This document shows, piece after piece, positions 1 to 8,921 of a stretch of DNA of 10,656 bases (position 1 is the stretch's first letter; each line of letters begins with the position of its first letter). The notes beneath the pieces were generated by a model. The model did no database searches and was not told where the DNA came from. It saw only the letters and a list, made by a program, of their open reading frames with translations. Both the position numbers and the translations under genes were made by a program. The stretch comes from a bacterium (GTDB lineage Bacteria; Patescibacteria; Gracilibacteria; 1-14-2-50-48-13), in assembly GCA_030430105.1 (NCBI GenBank), contig JAUIFW010000026.1, positions 1-10,656 of the forward strand, given 5' to 3'.

Positions 1-2255
1 GAGTGCACACTAAGCGAAATGAGTTGTCCCGCTGCAAATCCACCAAGCGAAGCTGCAAGAGTTCGTTGGAATTTTGGGAGATTAAAGAATTCACTGCGAA
101 AGGTTCTCCGTTGAAAAGCCCGCACAACCTGGCCCCGAGCAAGTCGCCGTCCATTTTGATCCAAAGCCTCGATAGCCCGTGCTCGCTCATGAAGGTTAAT
201 ACCAAGAAGCGCAGAATCTATAGCAGCATTGGTAAGTGGGGTAGTGGAACTTGACTCAAGCGTTCTTTGAAGATCAGTTCGCACACCCTCTGACAAACAA
301 TCCTGAATACGTTCTGTCGCTGCTGCAATGATTGCGTTCAGCTCCGCATACCTAGCTTGACCTGTTTGGCGGCGTTGCTCCATGCGTTGGCGAAGCCCGA
401 GAGAAGCCTCCTTTAAGTGAACAAGATCATTCACACGATCCTTTGGATACCCATGGATCGTGGCTAGTAATTCTCGCGAAGAATATTTGTTATTTGAACG
501 TAAAGAACGATTCATGGCATCCACATGCGGATCCATAGTCCCGGTAGGTCGCCCCTGCATACGTACAAGGTACCTAGCTAGGTAGGTTGGAATATTACGT
601 GGATCATCTCGAGCCAACAAGGCATCTACTGTATGAGACCCAACCGCAAGTCCAGTATACGCAGCAGCACCTGCAGCTATTCCAAGTGGAGCAGCCAAAT
701 ACCCAACTCCCACATAGGCAGTAGTACGAGCGAGAGAAGCTCCAATATCTCGTAAATCTCTCCTGATACGCTTTTCTCCATAGGCAGTAGTACGAACTAC
801 AGAGCCTACATTCTGCTTCTGGACATGATTGAGCACCTCTAGCTCTGACTTCCTTCTCGTCAAGCTCAGTGTGTCTTCAAATATCTCCTGTGCATACACA
901 TCTAGTACCCCCCGACGATTTGGTGCCGTAGAACTAAAATCCGTAGGACAAGCATTCACCCTAGCATCCAAGTCGATACTATCGTCAAGCGCGTCTGGTT
1001 CCTGCTTAGAGTCCGTACTAGTGTCATTCAAAAAGTCTCTTATGGCGGCATCGTCAGCAGCATCAAAATCTACACGAGAACCTCTCACAGAGAGATAACA
1101 TTCCCCAGTTTCTGTGATTTCCAAAGGGATATGAATGGTTTCAATAGCTCCTCCTGTACCAGGCGTATTCACACCAGCTTCTTTTACAGGACGAGTGGTT
1201 CGCTTCAGTTGTACAAAATATGTCTGCTTGTCCTTGCTACGCACCATTTTCACATCACCTGAAGAGTAGTCAAAACGAGACCCATCCCCCTTTTCAACAT
1301 CTGGCTTTCCCCTGTAGTCTCCTGCATTTAAACCATTCACCGGCGCGATTCTAGGGAGCAATGTCGTCTTCACGTTCTTTATCTGCTGCAAGCGATACTC
1401 ATACTTTGCACTAGAATAGAGTGAGAGTAGCTGTGGCCCCGAGATCCTATAATAACGTATGAGCTCAGCCAAATGGGTAGTAACCTCACTAAAGTTAGCC
1501 AAACCAAGCCCCATACCCGTAAGTCTCGTAGTAACAAGATCCTGTACATTATTACCCATTCGATCTAAACGATCGTTGATACCACCAGGGAAGAAACTAC
1601 CAGCCAGGGTAGGGTTCTGAAGCACATCTCGAAGCAAGGTCTGAAAGCGATCCATAACAGGTCCTGTGTCCTCTCCACGAGCTTGGAGATTCATGAGAAA
1701 AGCCTCTACTGTTGCGAGACCATCATCAACCTCACGTTGATTCACAGGATCGAGATTGAGATACAGAGCATGCCCCTGTTCTGTCAAAATACGCTCTACT
1801 TCGGCACGCTGTGCATCATTCAGGGCAGGGAGTCCCCTAGGATTTGGCGTATAAGAATCAAAGGTTCCAGCCGTACGCACGTACGCTGCGTGTTCCTCAC
1901 TACTAACCGTCTCAATAAGTTCATTCTGACGTCCATAGCGCTCATCAAATCTCTCCCGAAACGCCTGCTCTTCATCCGTCAGTGAACCCTGAGGTTTCTC
2001 GAGAGACTGAAGGAGGGTATTTTGCTTGCCCTTCAATACTTTGCGCAAGTTCTTACCCCACCCAAGCCGTACTCCATGCATAACACGTTGCATATGCGAA
2101 AGTCCTGGCAGATTCCAAAGGTTCTTCTGATTGTGACGAACAGCCTGAAGCTTATCAAAATGCTGCTGATAAAGGAATTCCTCTGTGAATGCTGCAGCCT
2201 GGTTTTCTACCGTATCCTGCAAGCGCTTTCGCTCTGTTTCTGTTCGTATATTCAT
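1..2255 (-). CDS. Large unknown protein, C-terminus beyond the window
   Basis: Open for 751 codons from ATG at 2255 to the window edge with no stop, so the 3' end is missing. I do not recognise the family. Residues 1-300 are mostly charged helices, including a basic stretch around 60-77. Residues 335-395 look beta-rich; a segment with IHIPLEI followed by GECYLSV resembles the hairpins in the 1377-aa neighbour. An acidic, Ser/Thr-rich linker follows at about 405-435. Residues 506-543 form a long Ala/Gly-rich hydrophobic stretch (GVGYLAAPLGIAAGAAAY) with small residues spaced as in glycine zippers, and a second hydrophobic stretch starts at about 731. There is no N-terminal signal peptide, so any membrane insertion would use internal segments. 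Residues 590-720 are again helical and Arg-rich. The gene has its own promoter 28 bases upstream, and no Shine-Dalgarno sequence precedes the ATG. It is separated from the upstream gene by 36 bases. Coding status is confident; function is unknown. Confidence 0.88.
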   Translation of the reverse strand, partial: MNIRTETERKRLQDTVENQAAAFTEEFLYQQHFDKLQAVRHNQKNLWNLPGLSHMQRVMHGVRLGWGKNLRKVLKGKQNTLLQSLEKPQGSLTDEEQAFRERFDERYGRQNELIETVSSEEHAAYVRTAGTFDSYTPNPRGLPALNDAQRAEVERILTEQGHALYLNLDPVNQREVDDGLATVEAFLMNLQARGEDTGPVMDRFQTLLRDVLQNPTLAGSFFPGGINDRLDRMGNNVQDLVTTRLTGMGLGLANFSEVTTHLAELIRYYRISGPQLLSLYSSAKYEYRLQQIKNVKTTLLPRIAPVNGLNAGDYRGKPDVEKGDGSRFDYSSGDVKMVRSKDKQTYFVQLKRTTRPVKEAGVNTPGTGGAIETIHIPLEITETGECYLSVRGSRVDFDAADDAAIRDFLNDTSTDSKQEPDALDDSIDLDARVNACPTDFSSTAPNRRGVLDVYAQEIFEDTLSLTRRKSELEVLNHVQKQNVGSVVRTTAYGEKRIRRDLRDIGASLARTTAYVGVGYLAAPLGIAAGAAAYTGLAVGSHTVDALLARDDPRNIPTYLARYLVRMQGRPTGTMDPHVDAMNRSLRSNNKYSSRELLATIHGYPKDRVNDLVHLKEASLGLRQRMEQRRQTGQARYAELNAIIAAATERIQDCLSEGVRTDLQRTLESSSTTPLTNAAIDSALLGINLHERARAIEALDQNGRRLARGQVVRAFQRRTFRSEFFNLPKFQRTLAASLGGFAAGQLISLSVH
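713..795. repeat. Short direct repeat inside the 751+-aa gene
   Basis: The 17-bp sequence CATAGGCAGTAGTACGA occurs exactly at 713-729 and 779-795. The copies are 66 bp (22 codons) apart, so on the minus strand both encode RTTAY in the same frame. They bracket the start of the hydrophobic segment. This may be a small in-frame duplication or chance. Confidence 0.6.
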
Positions 2256-2263
2256 AGGGAAAG

Positions 2264-2277
2264 AATAGTATCCTATT
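2264..2277 (-). promoter_or_regulatory. Small dyad at the predicted transcript start
   Basis: AATAG (2264-2268) and CTATT (2273-2277) are perfect inverted arms around a 4-base loop. They lie just downstream of the -10 box of the 751+-aa gene, where the transcript would begin. The stem is short and AT-rich, so it could be a small operator, a weak 5' hairpin or chance. Confidence 0.25.
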
Positions 2278-2282
2278 AATAA

Positions 2283-2311
2283 ATTATACCACTACTTAAG
2301 CTTATTGTCTA
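2283..2311 (-). promoter_or_regulatory. Promoter of the 751+-aa gene, overlapping the upstream stop codon
   Basis: On the minus strand, TAGACA (2311-2306, five of six matches to TTGACA) is followed after exactly 17 bases by a perfect TATAAT (2288-2283) preceded by TGG, giving an extended -10 box. The -35 hexamer lies in the last codons of the 1377-aa gene and the TG of the extended box follows its TAG stop directly. Transcription would start near 2276, leaving a leader of about 21 bases. The same TGGTATAAT core occurs upstream of gap. Confidence 0.75.
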
Positions 2312-5300
2312 TATACGCCTTAGCCTCAGAAGTTAGGGCACCATCTCGGAGTACCATGAGTGGCTCACCTGTTTTCGTTGTCCATACCGTACTAACTACC
2401 TGCAATCCAGATGGACCATTAAACACAATGAAATCCGTATCAGGAACTTTCTTTAGTTTTTTTATCCTATTTTCAGCCGATTTCTTTGCCTTACCTGTAA
2501 GTGAACTATCTGGCGTAGTCGCCTTCTTAAGGGTAAAACGTCCAATATTATCGAAAAGATCCGCTTCAAAATCAATAAACTCTATATCCTTATCCCAAAG
2601 CTTCGTACCGTCTATAATCTTACTCACTACTTGATTGCGAATTTTATGCTCATTCACAGGAATATTCTGCAAAGCTTTCTGCCTAGCCCTGAGCATAGAC
2701 TCAATCGAAGAGAGATTTACGGTAAAGTCTGAATTGAGAGAAATCTCACGCTTCGGCCCTAATCCTTCCATATAGAACTTTCCTGCAGAAAAAGAAAGAG
2801 ACAGGGAAAGTGACTTCACATCCTTATCCGTAATTCCATAGGCTTCTAAATCATAAGTATTTCCATCTACCTCTAAATACGAAGTATCTAGTCGATAGGT
2901 AAAGGTCTTACCCAAAAATCCATCAGGACTATCACTATCCAGACAAATCATCCCGTCACGTCTAAGGCTAATACATTGTGAAGTGAGATTATCAGTAACC
3001 TTCTCAAGAAGCTCTTGAGATCCATCTCTCATCTCAGAATGCAAAGCTTCACGAATAGCAGCAGTGTTATCAAGTTCATAGGGAACTCCAGCTATACGTA
3101 CATGCACCTTCTTATCCGAATCAAGCTCCAATGATCCAGTTACAGGAGAGGGAATAGCTTGTCCCAAAAAGGTCAACACACGCAACTGACGAGTGGAAAT
3201 ATCATACTCTATGTCCACGCCATCATTCTTAAGTAATGATCGCAGAGTAGATAGAACCTTCGTATCTAGGCCTTCTTGCTTAATCAACTCATTTGCAAGT
3301 TCCTTTGGCAAGTCTGCAGGCAAAGCTCCTGGAAAATACAGCTCCGGATCACCAGCATTTTCTCGTACCCTTCCAATGGAGTAGTCAGTATCACCAAGCT
3401 TAATAAAGATCTCGTCAGATGGAGGAGTAAGAGGATTTGTTGGAAGTTCATACACCTCTGAGCTATTCTTTGTAATCTGAATGAGTACACGAGAGTTCTT
3501 TGCATCCCAGCGGAATGTTAGACGCTCAGGAGTACCTGTAGGAATTACGCCTCGAATTTGATTAAAAAGAGAAGTAGTCAAACTCATAGATTCCGTATGC
3601 TCTATCTCAATGCCATCCACGACAACACCAAGAAAGCCTTGTATATTCTCTATGGCAGCTAGATTCGCAGCAGCATTAGCAGCACCAACAACTTCCTTAG
3701 ACACCTCTTCTGTATAGAATTTCTCAAATTCATTAAGAAATTTGTCTATCGCAACATTCCTAGCTTCCGTTCCACCAACTCTTTTAGCACCCGCTCCATA
3801 ACCCAAATACACAGTATATCCATCCTTAGCTGGTAATATCGAAACCTCTCTATCAAGTATTCCTCTATACGAGAGTGTAACCCTATTACCAATCACAGGA
3901 CCTACAGTAACATGTGGATGTCCACGTAGGCTATCGAGGAACGTGGAAAGTTTGCCAGTACTCAGATTAAGAGCACTCATAGCACGCAGATCCTCGGTCA
4001 TTGCGGTAACAACATCCATATTCATGGCAAGCTGTGGTACTACGCCATCGAAGGTATACGCCCGTCCCATTCGGGGACCAGATTGCCCCGCATAATGTAG
4101 CTGTCCAGATTGTTCATCAAAGTAAAGCGTCCATCCTAGATCCGTACCATTTGGCGCAAGTGGCGTTCCTTGCTGCAAAGGCACATGAATCGGTACACAT
4201 GGCACCCCATTAATTGTTCGTTTACCTTGTATCCTATGGATTTCCTCCGTTCGTATAGAAAAATAATTAAGTGGTGCCGGCAGATCAACTCTACAAAGCT
4301 GCGCTATACGTTCATTCGCATCAGGTGCTAATGTAGCTCTATGAGCTTCGAGAAGGTCCTTTGAACGAACAGCCCTAGACGCGGAAATAGGAGCAGTATT
4401 TTCTGACAAATCAGATGCGACCTGCCCATAAAAATCCCGGGTCAATTGAGGAAGAGAAGAAAGTGGATAGTCTGCTAGGTACTCACCACCCGGAAGATGA
4501 TAGACACGTAAAATGAACCGCTCAGCCAAGTCCCGAGCAGTATGTTGCCGAATCACCTCACCCGTATACTTCTCTGAGAATCGTACGGTCATAGTATCCA
4601 AAGAAATTGGAGGAAGTGATATTGGCTTACCATCTACATGTATTGTTCTACCAAAGAGCTGATTCAAATGCGTACGCTCATCTGGAGCCAAGCTTGTTTG
4701 ATTAAAACGTAACTCCAATGCCCTTTGAAAAACATCTTCAGGGGCTCCTGAGCCAGAGTGACTAAATCCTGAAGAGGAAGATATAGAAGTACCTGAAGCT
4801 GCTACACGCATGCGAAACACTTCCTCTCCACCGTCACGCAAAGGGAAGCTTACTTGTATGGTAGCCTCACTTTGATTCGGTCTAAAATCAACGAACGTAT
4901 ACGAGATAGTATCTCTCTGGACGGCTGAAGGTGAAAGAGAAGCATTCACAGCATCCCTCAATTCCGCTGTTAACTGTCCAAGCGTATAAGGGGATCCTCG
5001 AAGAACAACTCTAGGATCAACGAAAGCACCATCTCCATGGCGATATTCAAGAGCCTCTAAGGCACTACGCTCAACCGAAACATCTGTCTCAAGCTCATCA
5101 ATAGCTTGTCGCAGAACGGAAGAAAAGTTTGCCATAGGGAGCAAAGAAACAGTTGGATCCCAAGTTTCTAGTCCTTCCTCTGAAAGGGGATAGGAACGAT
5201 ACCCAATAGTTCTCGTACCAGCATTTGCGAGGTTTTGAGGAACCAAAAGCCGTAGTGAACGCGTAGCTCTATCAAAAACTACTTGTCCCGTGATTGAAAC

Positions 5301-6425
5301 TCCTCCACGGCGGATCGTCATCAGAAAATGATTCTCACCATCAAGAAGGGTAGCTCCAGCATCCATAGGCACATCGATTTCAAACCCCTCAGGGGCTAAA
5401 ATCGTCACTGCTGTACGGAACCTTGTATACACATTTTCAAGGGTGGTTTCCATCAACTCCCTAAGTGACATTGAGAAGTCCGTATCCACAGCATTACGTA
5501 CCTCTGGATCAGCAGATGCCTCGGCCGCATCAATCATACCTCTCATCGTATCATGCGTGTTAAATCGGAGACCCACTCCATACCCTCCACCGTCCTCTAC
5601 TGCCAAGAGATAGTCTAGATGACGTGTAGACCCTGTAGGTCTTGCAGGGTTCGCAATGGTACCCACAAGCGGATAATCCCCCATGGCTCCAGCACTTGCT
5701 CCCGCATATAGCTCTCCAAACATATCCTCCGTAGGACTCGTTACAACCTGAGGTTGCAAAAATTCCTGGAGAAAGAGCTCATAGCCAATTTCATTCGCAG
5801 CGCCATCCCGAGCTGTCATGATTTCTTGGATATACTGATCCTTACGAATAGTAAGTCCAAAGGACAAAAGCTGATTATCGAGCATAGTACGAACTCGCTC
5901 TATATCATAGAGCTGCCCAACCAAGCGCGGAGGCCTTCTTATATCTCCATTTGCAATCTGGTACATAAGTAATTGCACTTCCTGGGTAGTGAGCGCTCTC
6001 ACAGGAACAATTCCAAGCATTCCACAAGCCTGACGACGAAACCCATCTCTACCCATAAAATCGTTACGTATGGCAAGCAGTCTTCGACGTAATGCATGTG
6101 CCTCACCTAATAGAGCAGCTTGCTCCTCTGGCGAAACATTTCTTCTATCTCTTGCTGCACCCTCTACACCAAGTGCCAACCTATCCGCTCTATCTACAAA
6201 AGTGACTCTGTCTTCATGGGTTCTATCAATACGCTGCATGCGTTCCTTCTGAACCTGAAAATCATGCAGTCTTACTACCATCTGCCGGTCAGCATTAACG
6301 ATACCAGCAATACGATTGCCAAACATTCCCCCCATCCTCTCAAGCCTATCTAGAATCTGTAGGTCCTCTGGTGGCAAATTATACCGTGCATGTATTGGAT
6401 TTTCTCCTGGTCTTCTTCCTCTCAT
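2292..6425 (-). CDS. Giant unknown protein of repeated helix/beta-hairpin modules (1377 aa)
   Basis: This is the largest gene here and I do not recognise its family. It has no signal peptide, membrane segment or obvious enzyme motif, so a cytoplasmic or structural role is the simplest guess. The first 220 residues are charged helices. The rest alternates helices with short beta segments, at about 377-396 (VVFDRATRSLRLLV), 505-541, 740-780 (WTLYFDEQSGQLHYAG), 847-875, 967-986 (RLTFRWDAKNSRVLIQITK), 1070-1086 (VDIEYDISTRQLRVLTF), 1172-1193, 1280-1301 and 1330-1359. The pattern suggests a diverged repeat of about 80-120 residues. A Ser/Gly-rich spacer lies near 543-562. The C-terminal third is richer in Lys and Ser than the N-terminal part. 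I chose the ATG at 6425, 13 bases after the stop of the 118-aa gene. An in-frame ATG at 6476 would add 17 residues and overlap that gene by 38 bases. Neither start has a good Shine-Dalgarno sequence. It is probably the last gene of the gap operon. Confidence 0.88.
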   Translation of the reverse strand: MRGRRPGENPIHARYNLPPEDLQILDRLERMGGMFGNRIAGIVNADRQMVVRLHDFQVQKERMQRIDRTHEDRVTFVDRADRLALGVEGAARDRRNVSPEEQAALLGEAHALRRRLLAIRNDFMGRDGFRRQACGMLGIVPVRALTTQEVQLLMYQIANGDIRRPPRLVGQLYDIERVRTMLDNQLLSFGLTIRKDQYIQEIMTARDGAANEIGYELFLQEFLQPQVVTSPTEDMFGELYAGASAGAMGDYPLVGTIANPARPTGSTRHLDYLLAVEDGGGYGVGLRFNTHDTMRGMIDAAEASADPEVRNAVDTDFSMSLRELMETTLENVYTRFRTAVTILAPEGFEIDVPMDAGATLLDGENHFLMTIRRGGVSITGQVVFDRATRSLRLLVPQNLANAGTRTIGYRSYPLSEEGLETWDPTVSLLPMANFSSVLRQAIDELETDVSVERSALEALEYRHGDGAFVDPRVVLRGSPYTLGQLTAELRDAVNASLSPSAVQRDTISYTFVDFRPNQSEATIQVSFPLRDGGEEVFRMRVAASGTSISSSSGFSHSGSGAPEDVFQRALELRFNQTSLAPDERTHLNQLFGRTIHVDGKPISLPPISLDTMTVRFSEKYTGEVIRQHTARDLAERFILRVYHLPGGEYLADYPLSSLPQLTRDFYGQVASDLSENTAPISASRAVRSKDLLEAHRATLAPDANERIAQLCRVDLPAPLNYFSIRTEEIHRIQGKRTINGVPCVPIHVPLQQGTPLAPNGTDLGWTLYFDEQSGQLHYAGQSGPRMGRAYTFDGVVPQLAMNMDVVTAMTEDLRAMSALNLSTGKLSTFLDSLRGHPHVTVGPVIGNRVTLSYRGILDREVSILPAKDGYTVYLGYGAGAKRVGGTEARNVAIDKFLNEFEKFYTEEVSKEVVGAANAAANLAAIENIQGFLGVVVDGIEIEHTESMSLTTSLFNQIRGVIPTGTPERLTFRWDAKNSRVLIQITKNSSEVYELPTNPLTPPSDEIFIKLGDTDYSIGRVRENAGDPELYFPGALPADLPKELANELIKQEGLDTKVLSTLRSLLKNDGVDIEYDISTRQLRVLTFLGQAIPSPVTGSLELDSDKKVHVRIAGVPYELDNTAAIREALHSEMRDGSQELLEKVTDNLTSQCISLRRDGMICLDSDSPDGFLGKTFTYRLDTSYLEVDGNTYDLEAYGITDKDVKSLSLSLSFSAGKFYMEGLGPKREISLNSDFTVNLSSIESMLRARQKALQNIPVNEHKIRNQVVSKIIDGTKLWDKDIEFIDFEADLFDNIGRFTLKKATTPDSSLTGKAKKSAENRIKKLKKVPDTDFIVFNGPSGLQVVSTVWTTKTGEPLMVLRDGALTSEAKAYIDNKLK

Positions 6426-6438
6426 AAATCTGTGATTA

Positions 6439-6795
6439 CTATTGTAATGTTTTTCTAAGGGCAGCCATCGCCGCATCGTCCTGGTTCTTCACACTTCCTT
6501 GCGCCACCTTATATAACCCATCCACGATCATACGGGGGAGGGTAAGGAGCCCCTCAAGGGTTCGTGCCAAGATACCAGCTTCATTCTTCTCCAGAATCTT
6601 TACAGACTCTAGAACCTGCTGTTCATAGCGAAGCTCTTGCTGCTCCTTGGCAATAACCTTCGTGAGCCATTGGTCAAGGAGTTGCAATTCTGCGTCAGTA
6701 AAGTCTTCCTTGTGAAGCAAGTGCTGCACCTCATCTGGAGTGATGCCAGGAAGTTCCTTAGCGTAATATTGTAGTAATTCTCGTAGTGACTGCAT
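6439..6795 (-). CDS. Small all-helical unknown protein (118 aa)
   Basis: Predicted to be almost entirely helical and soluble, with no signal peptide or membrane segment. Residues 45-75, rich in Glu, Gln and Lys, could form a coiled coil. The C-terminal part (about 76-100) is an amphipathic helix containing GLLTLPRMIVDGLYKVAQG. The ATG lies 2 bases after the stop of the 706-aa gene and its own stop is 13 bases before the next gene, so it is very probably co-translated with both. No Shine-Dalgarno sequence is visible, which fits reinitiation after the upstream stop. Its position between two giant proteins suggests an adaptor or assembly partner, but that is only inference. No family recognised. 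Confidence 0.85.
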   Translation of the reverse strand: MQSLRELLQYYAKELPGITPDEVQHLLHKEDFTDAELQLLDQWLTKVIAKEQQELRYEQQVLESVKILEKNEAGILARTLEGLLTLPRMIVDGLYKVAQGSVKNQDDAAMAALRKTLQ

Positions 6796-6797
6796 AC

Positions 6798-8918
6798 TTA
6801 TTCAGTAAATGTATAGGTATCAAGCTCCTTGATAAACGCTTTCATCGTGTCCTTTGTGAGTCCCAAATCCACCTCGCATTGTTCATCTGAGACCTTCATT
6901 GGCACAGGGTGCACTCGCATCTCGCCGTCCATCCCTCGAGAAAAGTGTACGGGAATTCTTCGTACTCCATCATCTGTTTCTATCTCCATAAAGTGTGTCA
7001 TGACCCCTGCTTCATAGCTACTCACATCCTCATCCTCCCGTTTCACAAAGCGAAGATCTGAGACTGGAGTCACATCCTTCATGTCCTTTTTCATGCGTTC
7101 AGCAAGATCTCCTAGCGAAGCCTTACCTGGCTCCTCTACCACAAAGGAATCTAAGTAGTTCGATAAATCATTCTTCGTTGTATAACTTGGAATCGACTTA
7201 TCACTGTGAACAAGGTAGGTAAGCAAATCAATAGGCTTCTTCTGTGGATCAGCTTCATCTACCAATGCAAGCTCTACGTTGCTGCCATTCATACGCTTAA
7301 CAAGCTTCAAGCCCTTTCGCATAGCACCAGAAGAGGTATTTCGTAGATACACTTCGCCAGTTGCAGCATCCGCAAATCCAGCAGTAAACATGGTAGAAGC
7401 TGGACTATTGTTAAAGAGAGCCGTGTCTATTGCCTTAAGCACCTGCGCAGTATCTAGATGTTCAATCCCTACCTGATCAGTCACAGCCTCATAGCCATCA
7501 GCATATGTAGATGTTTCCTTAGAGGCTGAAGTAGGAGTAGGGGAATCAGAAGTGGCACCAGTTTCTGTAGCCTCCTCAATATTTGTATCTTCGTCCGTAA
7601 CTTCCTCCTTAGAATCTGAAGGAAGGGGATCTGCCTCCACCTGCTTCGTAATTGCCTGAAATATATTTGGTGTTCCTTCAAAGAGAAGTCCCTGCTCAGG
7701 ATCAAGTGTATAGGAAAGCGTTCTCCTCGCGCCATTGTCCTTAGCAACTACTTCCACTGTGCTACTTAACGGTCGTAGTACCACATGGTGATTTTCAAGC
7801 CACTTTCGTGCAAAGCCATCATTGCCATATTGGATTGCCTCCATATTGTGGCGGAACAAGTTCGCATGACTTGCTAAGAGGATCTTACTATCTGCAATGT
7901 AACGATCCATAAATACTCGATGCTTTCTTCCAAGTAAGCTTGTATTGAGACTACCCATGTACAGCGTTCTGCTAAACTCTGCATCACGCTCTTCTTGAGG
8001 CAAAAGCTCCTTATTGATATTGCCGTCATGTGCAATGGCCTCATTAGGACTTGTACCATAGGTATATGAAAGACTCTCTCTGGTAAGTGCAAAATACATG
8101 CTCTCAGGAGAGGTCGTCATTGATTCTGCGATCTTCTTTCTCTGCTTTGCCCATTTTATGTAGTCCTGGGATCTCTTAGAAAGCTCATCTTCTCCATTAG
8201 CAACACGTTTAGCTGCCTCATCCTTTATCGTCCTCTCTAGCATTCTATCAGCAATATCAACAACCTCAGTCTTTAGAAAATCAAACATTTTCTGCGTCTC
8301 CCCCTGGTGATGTGCAGCCTTCTTGATTTCTCCCTTCTGCGCCCAGCCAAACAAGCTATGAACTGTCTCTTGATATTTTGTCTCAATAGCTAGGTCCAGT
8401 CCTTCCACCTTTTCCTTCAGAGCATCAAAGGGACGAGCGAGATTCGCGCCTGCCCGAACAGCTTTCGTCTTCACCTCACCTGCAAGTGCCTTAGGAGAAA
8501 GCATGCTGCGTAGTCGGAACTGTAAGCCATTAAGCGCTCCAATACGCTTATGTCTGGCTTCTATACGTTTATCAAGCCATTCGCGCTTACGACCTAGGCC
8601 ATCCAGATTTACGCGAGAGGTTTCCTGAACCCGCTTAAATCCATCAAGTACTGTATTGGCATTAACTGGTGTCTCCTTGAGTATAGGGAATTTTTGCTGC
8701 GCCTCCTCCGTGTCCGTTTCCATCTTGGCACGTTCCTGTGCAATGACTTTTTCTGCTTCAAGTATGGTATCCTTATCAACCTTACCATCCGCAGTCTCTA
8801 TCTGCGTAGCTAGCTTCGCTAAGACATCAGTTTTCGCAGTAGCAGAACCTGTAGCAAGTTGTGTCTGTTTGTTATCCTCAGAACTATCAGAGGAAATGTT
8901 CTGTGTGTTTAATGCCAT
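6798..8918 (-). CDS. Large unknown protein, helical N-terminus and acidic linker (706 aa)
   Basis: No family recognised. Residues 1-30 are Ser/Thr/Gln-rich and probably disordered. About 30-270 is highly charged helix with likely coiled coils, including a basic patch at 108-126. A mixed domain around 270-370 contains SPESMYFALTRESLSYTYG. Residues 377-415 look like a beta segment (STVEVVAKDNGARRTLSYTL) similar to the hairpins in the 1377-aa protein. An acidic, Pro/Ser/Thr-rich linker spans about 426-473. A second globular part follows, and a final helix plus beta-hairpin unit at about 600-675 contains VRRIPVHFSRGMDGEMRV. There is no signal peptide or membrane segment. The ATG is 3 bases after the gap stop codon; an AAGG sits only one base before it, too close for a normal ribosome binding site. 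Coding is confident, function unknown. Confidence 0.88.
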   Translation of the reverse strand: MALNTQNISSDSSEDNKQTQLATGSATAKTDVLAKLATQIETADGKVDKDTILEAEKVIAQERAKMETDTEEAQQKFPILKETPVNANTVLDGFKRVQETSRVNLDGLGRKREWLDKRIEARHKRIGALNGLQFRLRSMLSPKALAGEVKTKAVRAGANLARPFDALKEKVEGLDLAIETKYQETVHSLFGWAQKGEIKKAAHHQGETQKMFDFLKTEVVDIADRMLERTIKDEAAKRVANGEDELSKRSQDYIKWAKQRKKIAESMTTSPESMYFALTRESLSYTYGTSPNEAIAHDGNINKELLPQEERDAEFSRTLYMGSLNTSLLGRKHRVFMDRYIADSKILLASHANLFRHNMEAIQYGNDGFARKWLENHHVVLRPLSSTVEVVAKDNGARRTLSYTLDPEQGLLFEGTPNIFQAITKQVEADPLPSDSKEEVTDEDTNIEEATETGATSDSPTPTSASKETSTYADGYEAVTDQVGIEHLDTAQVLKAIDTALFNNSPASTMFTAGFADAATGEVYLRNTSSGAMRKGLKLVKRMNGSNVELALVDEADPQKKPIDLLTYLVHSDKSIPSYTTKNDLSNYLDSFVVEEPGKASLGDLAERMKKDMKDVTPVSDLRFVKREDEDVSSYEAGVMTHFMEIETDDGVRRIPVHFSRGMDGEMRVHPVPMKVSDEQCEVDLGLTKDTMKAFIKELDTYTFTE

Positions 8919-8921
8919 ACC

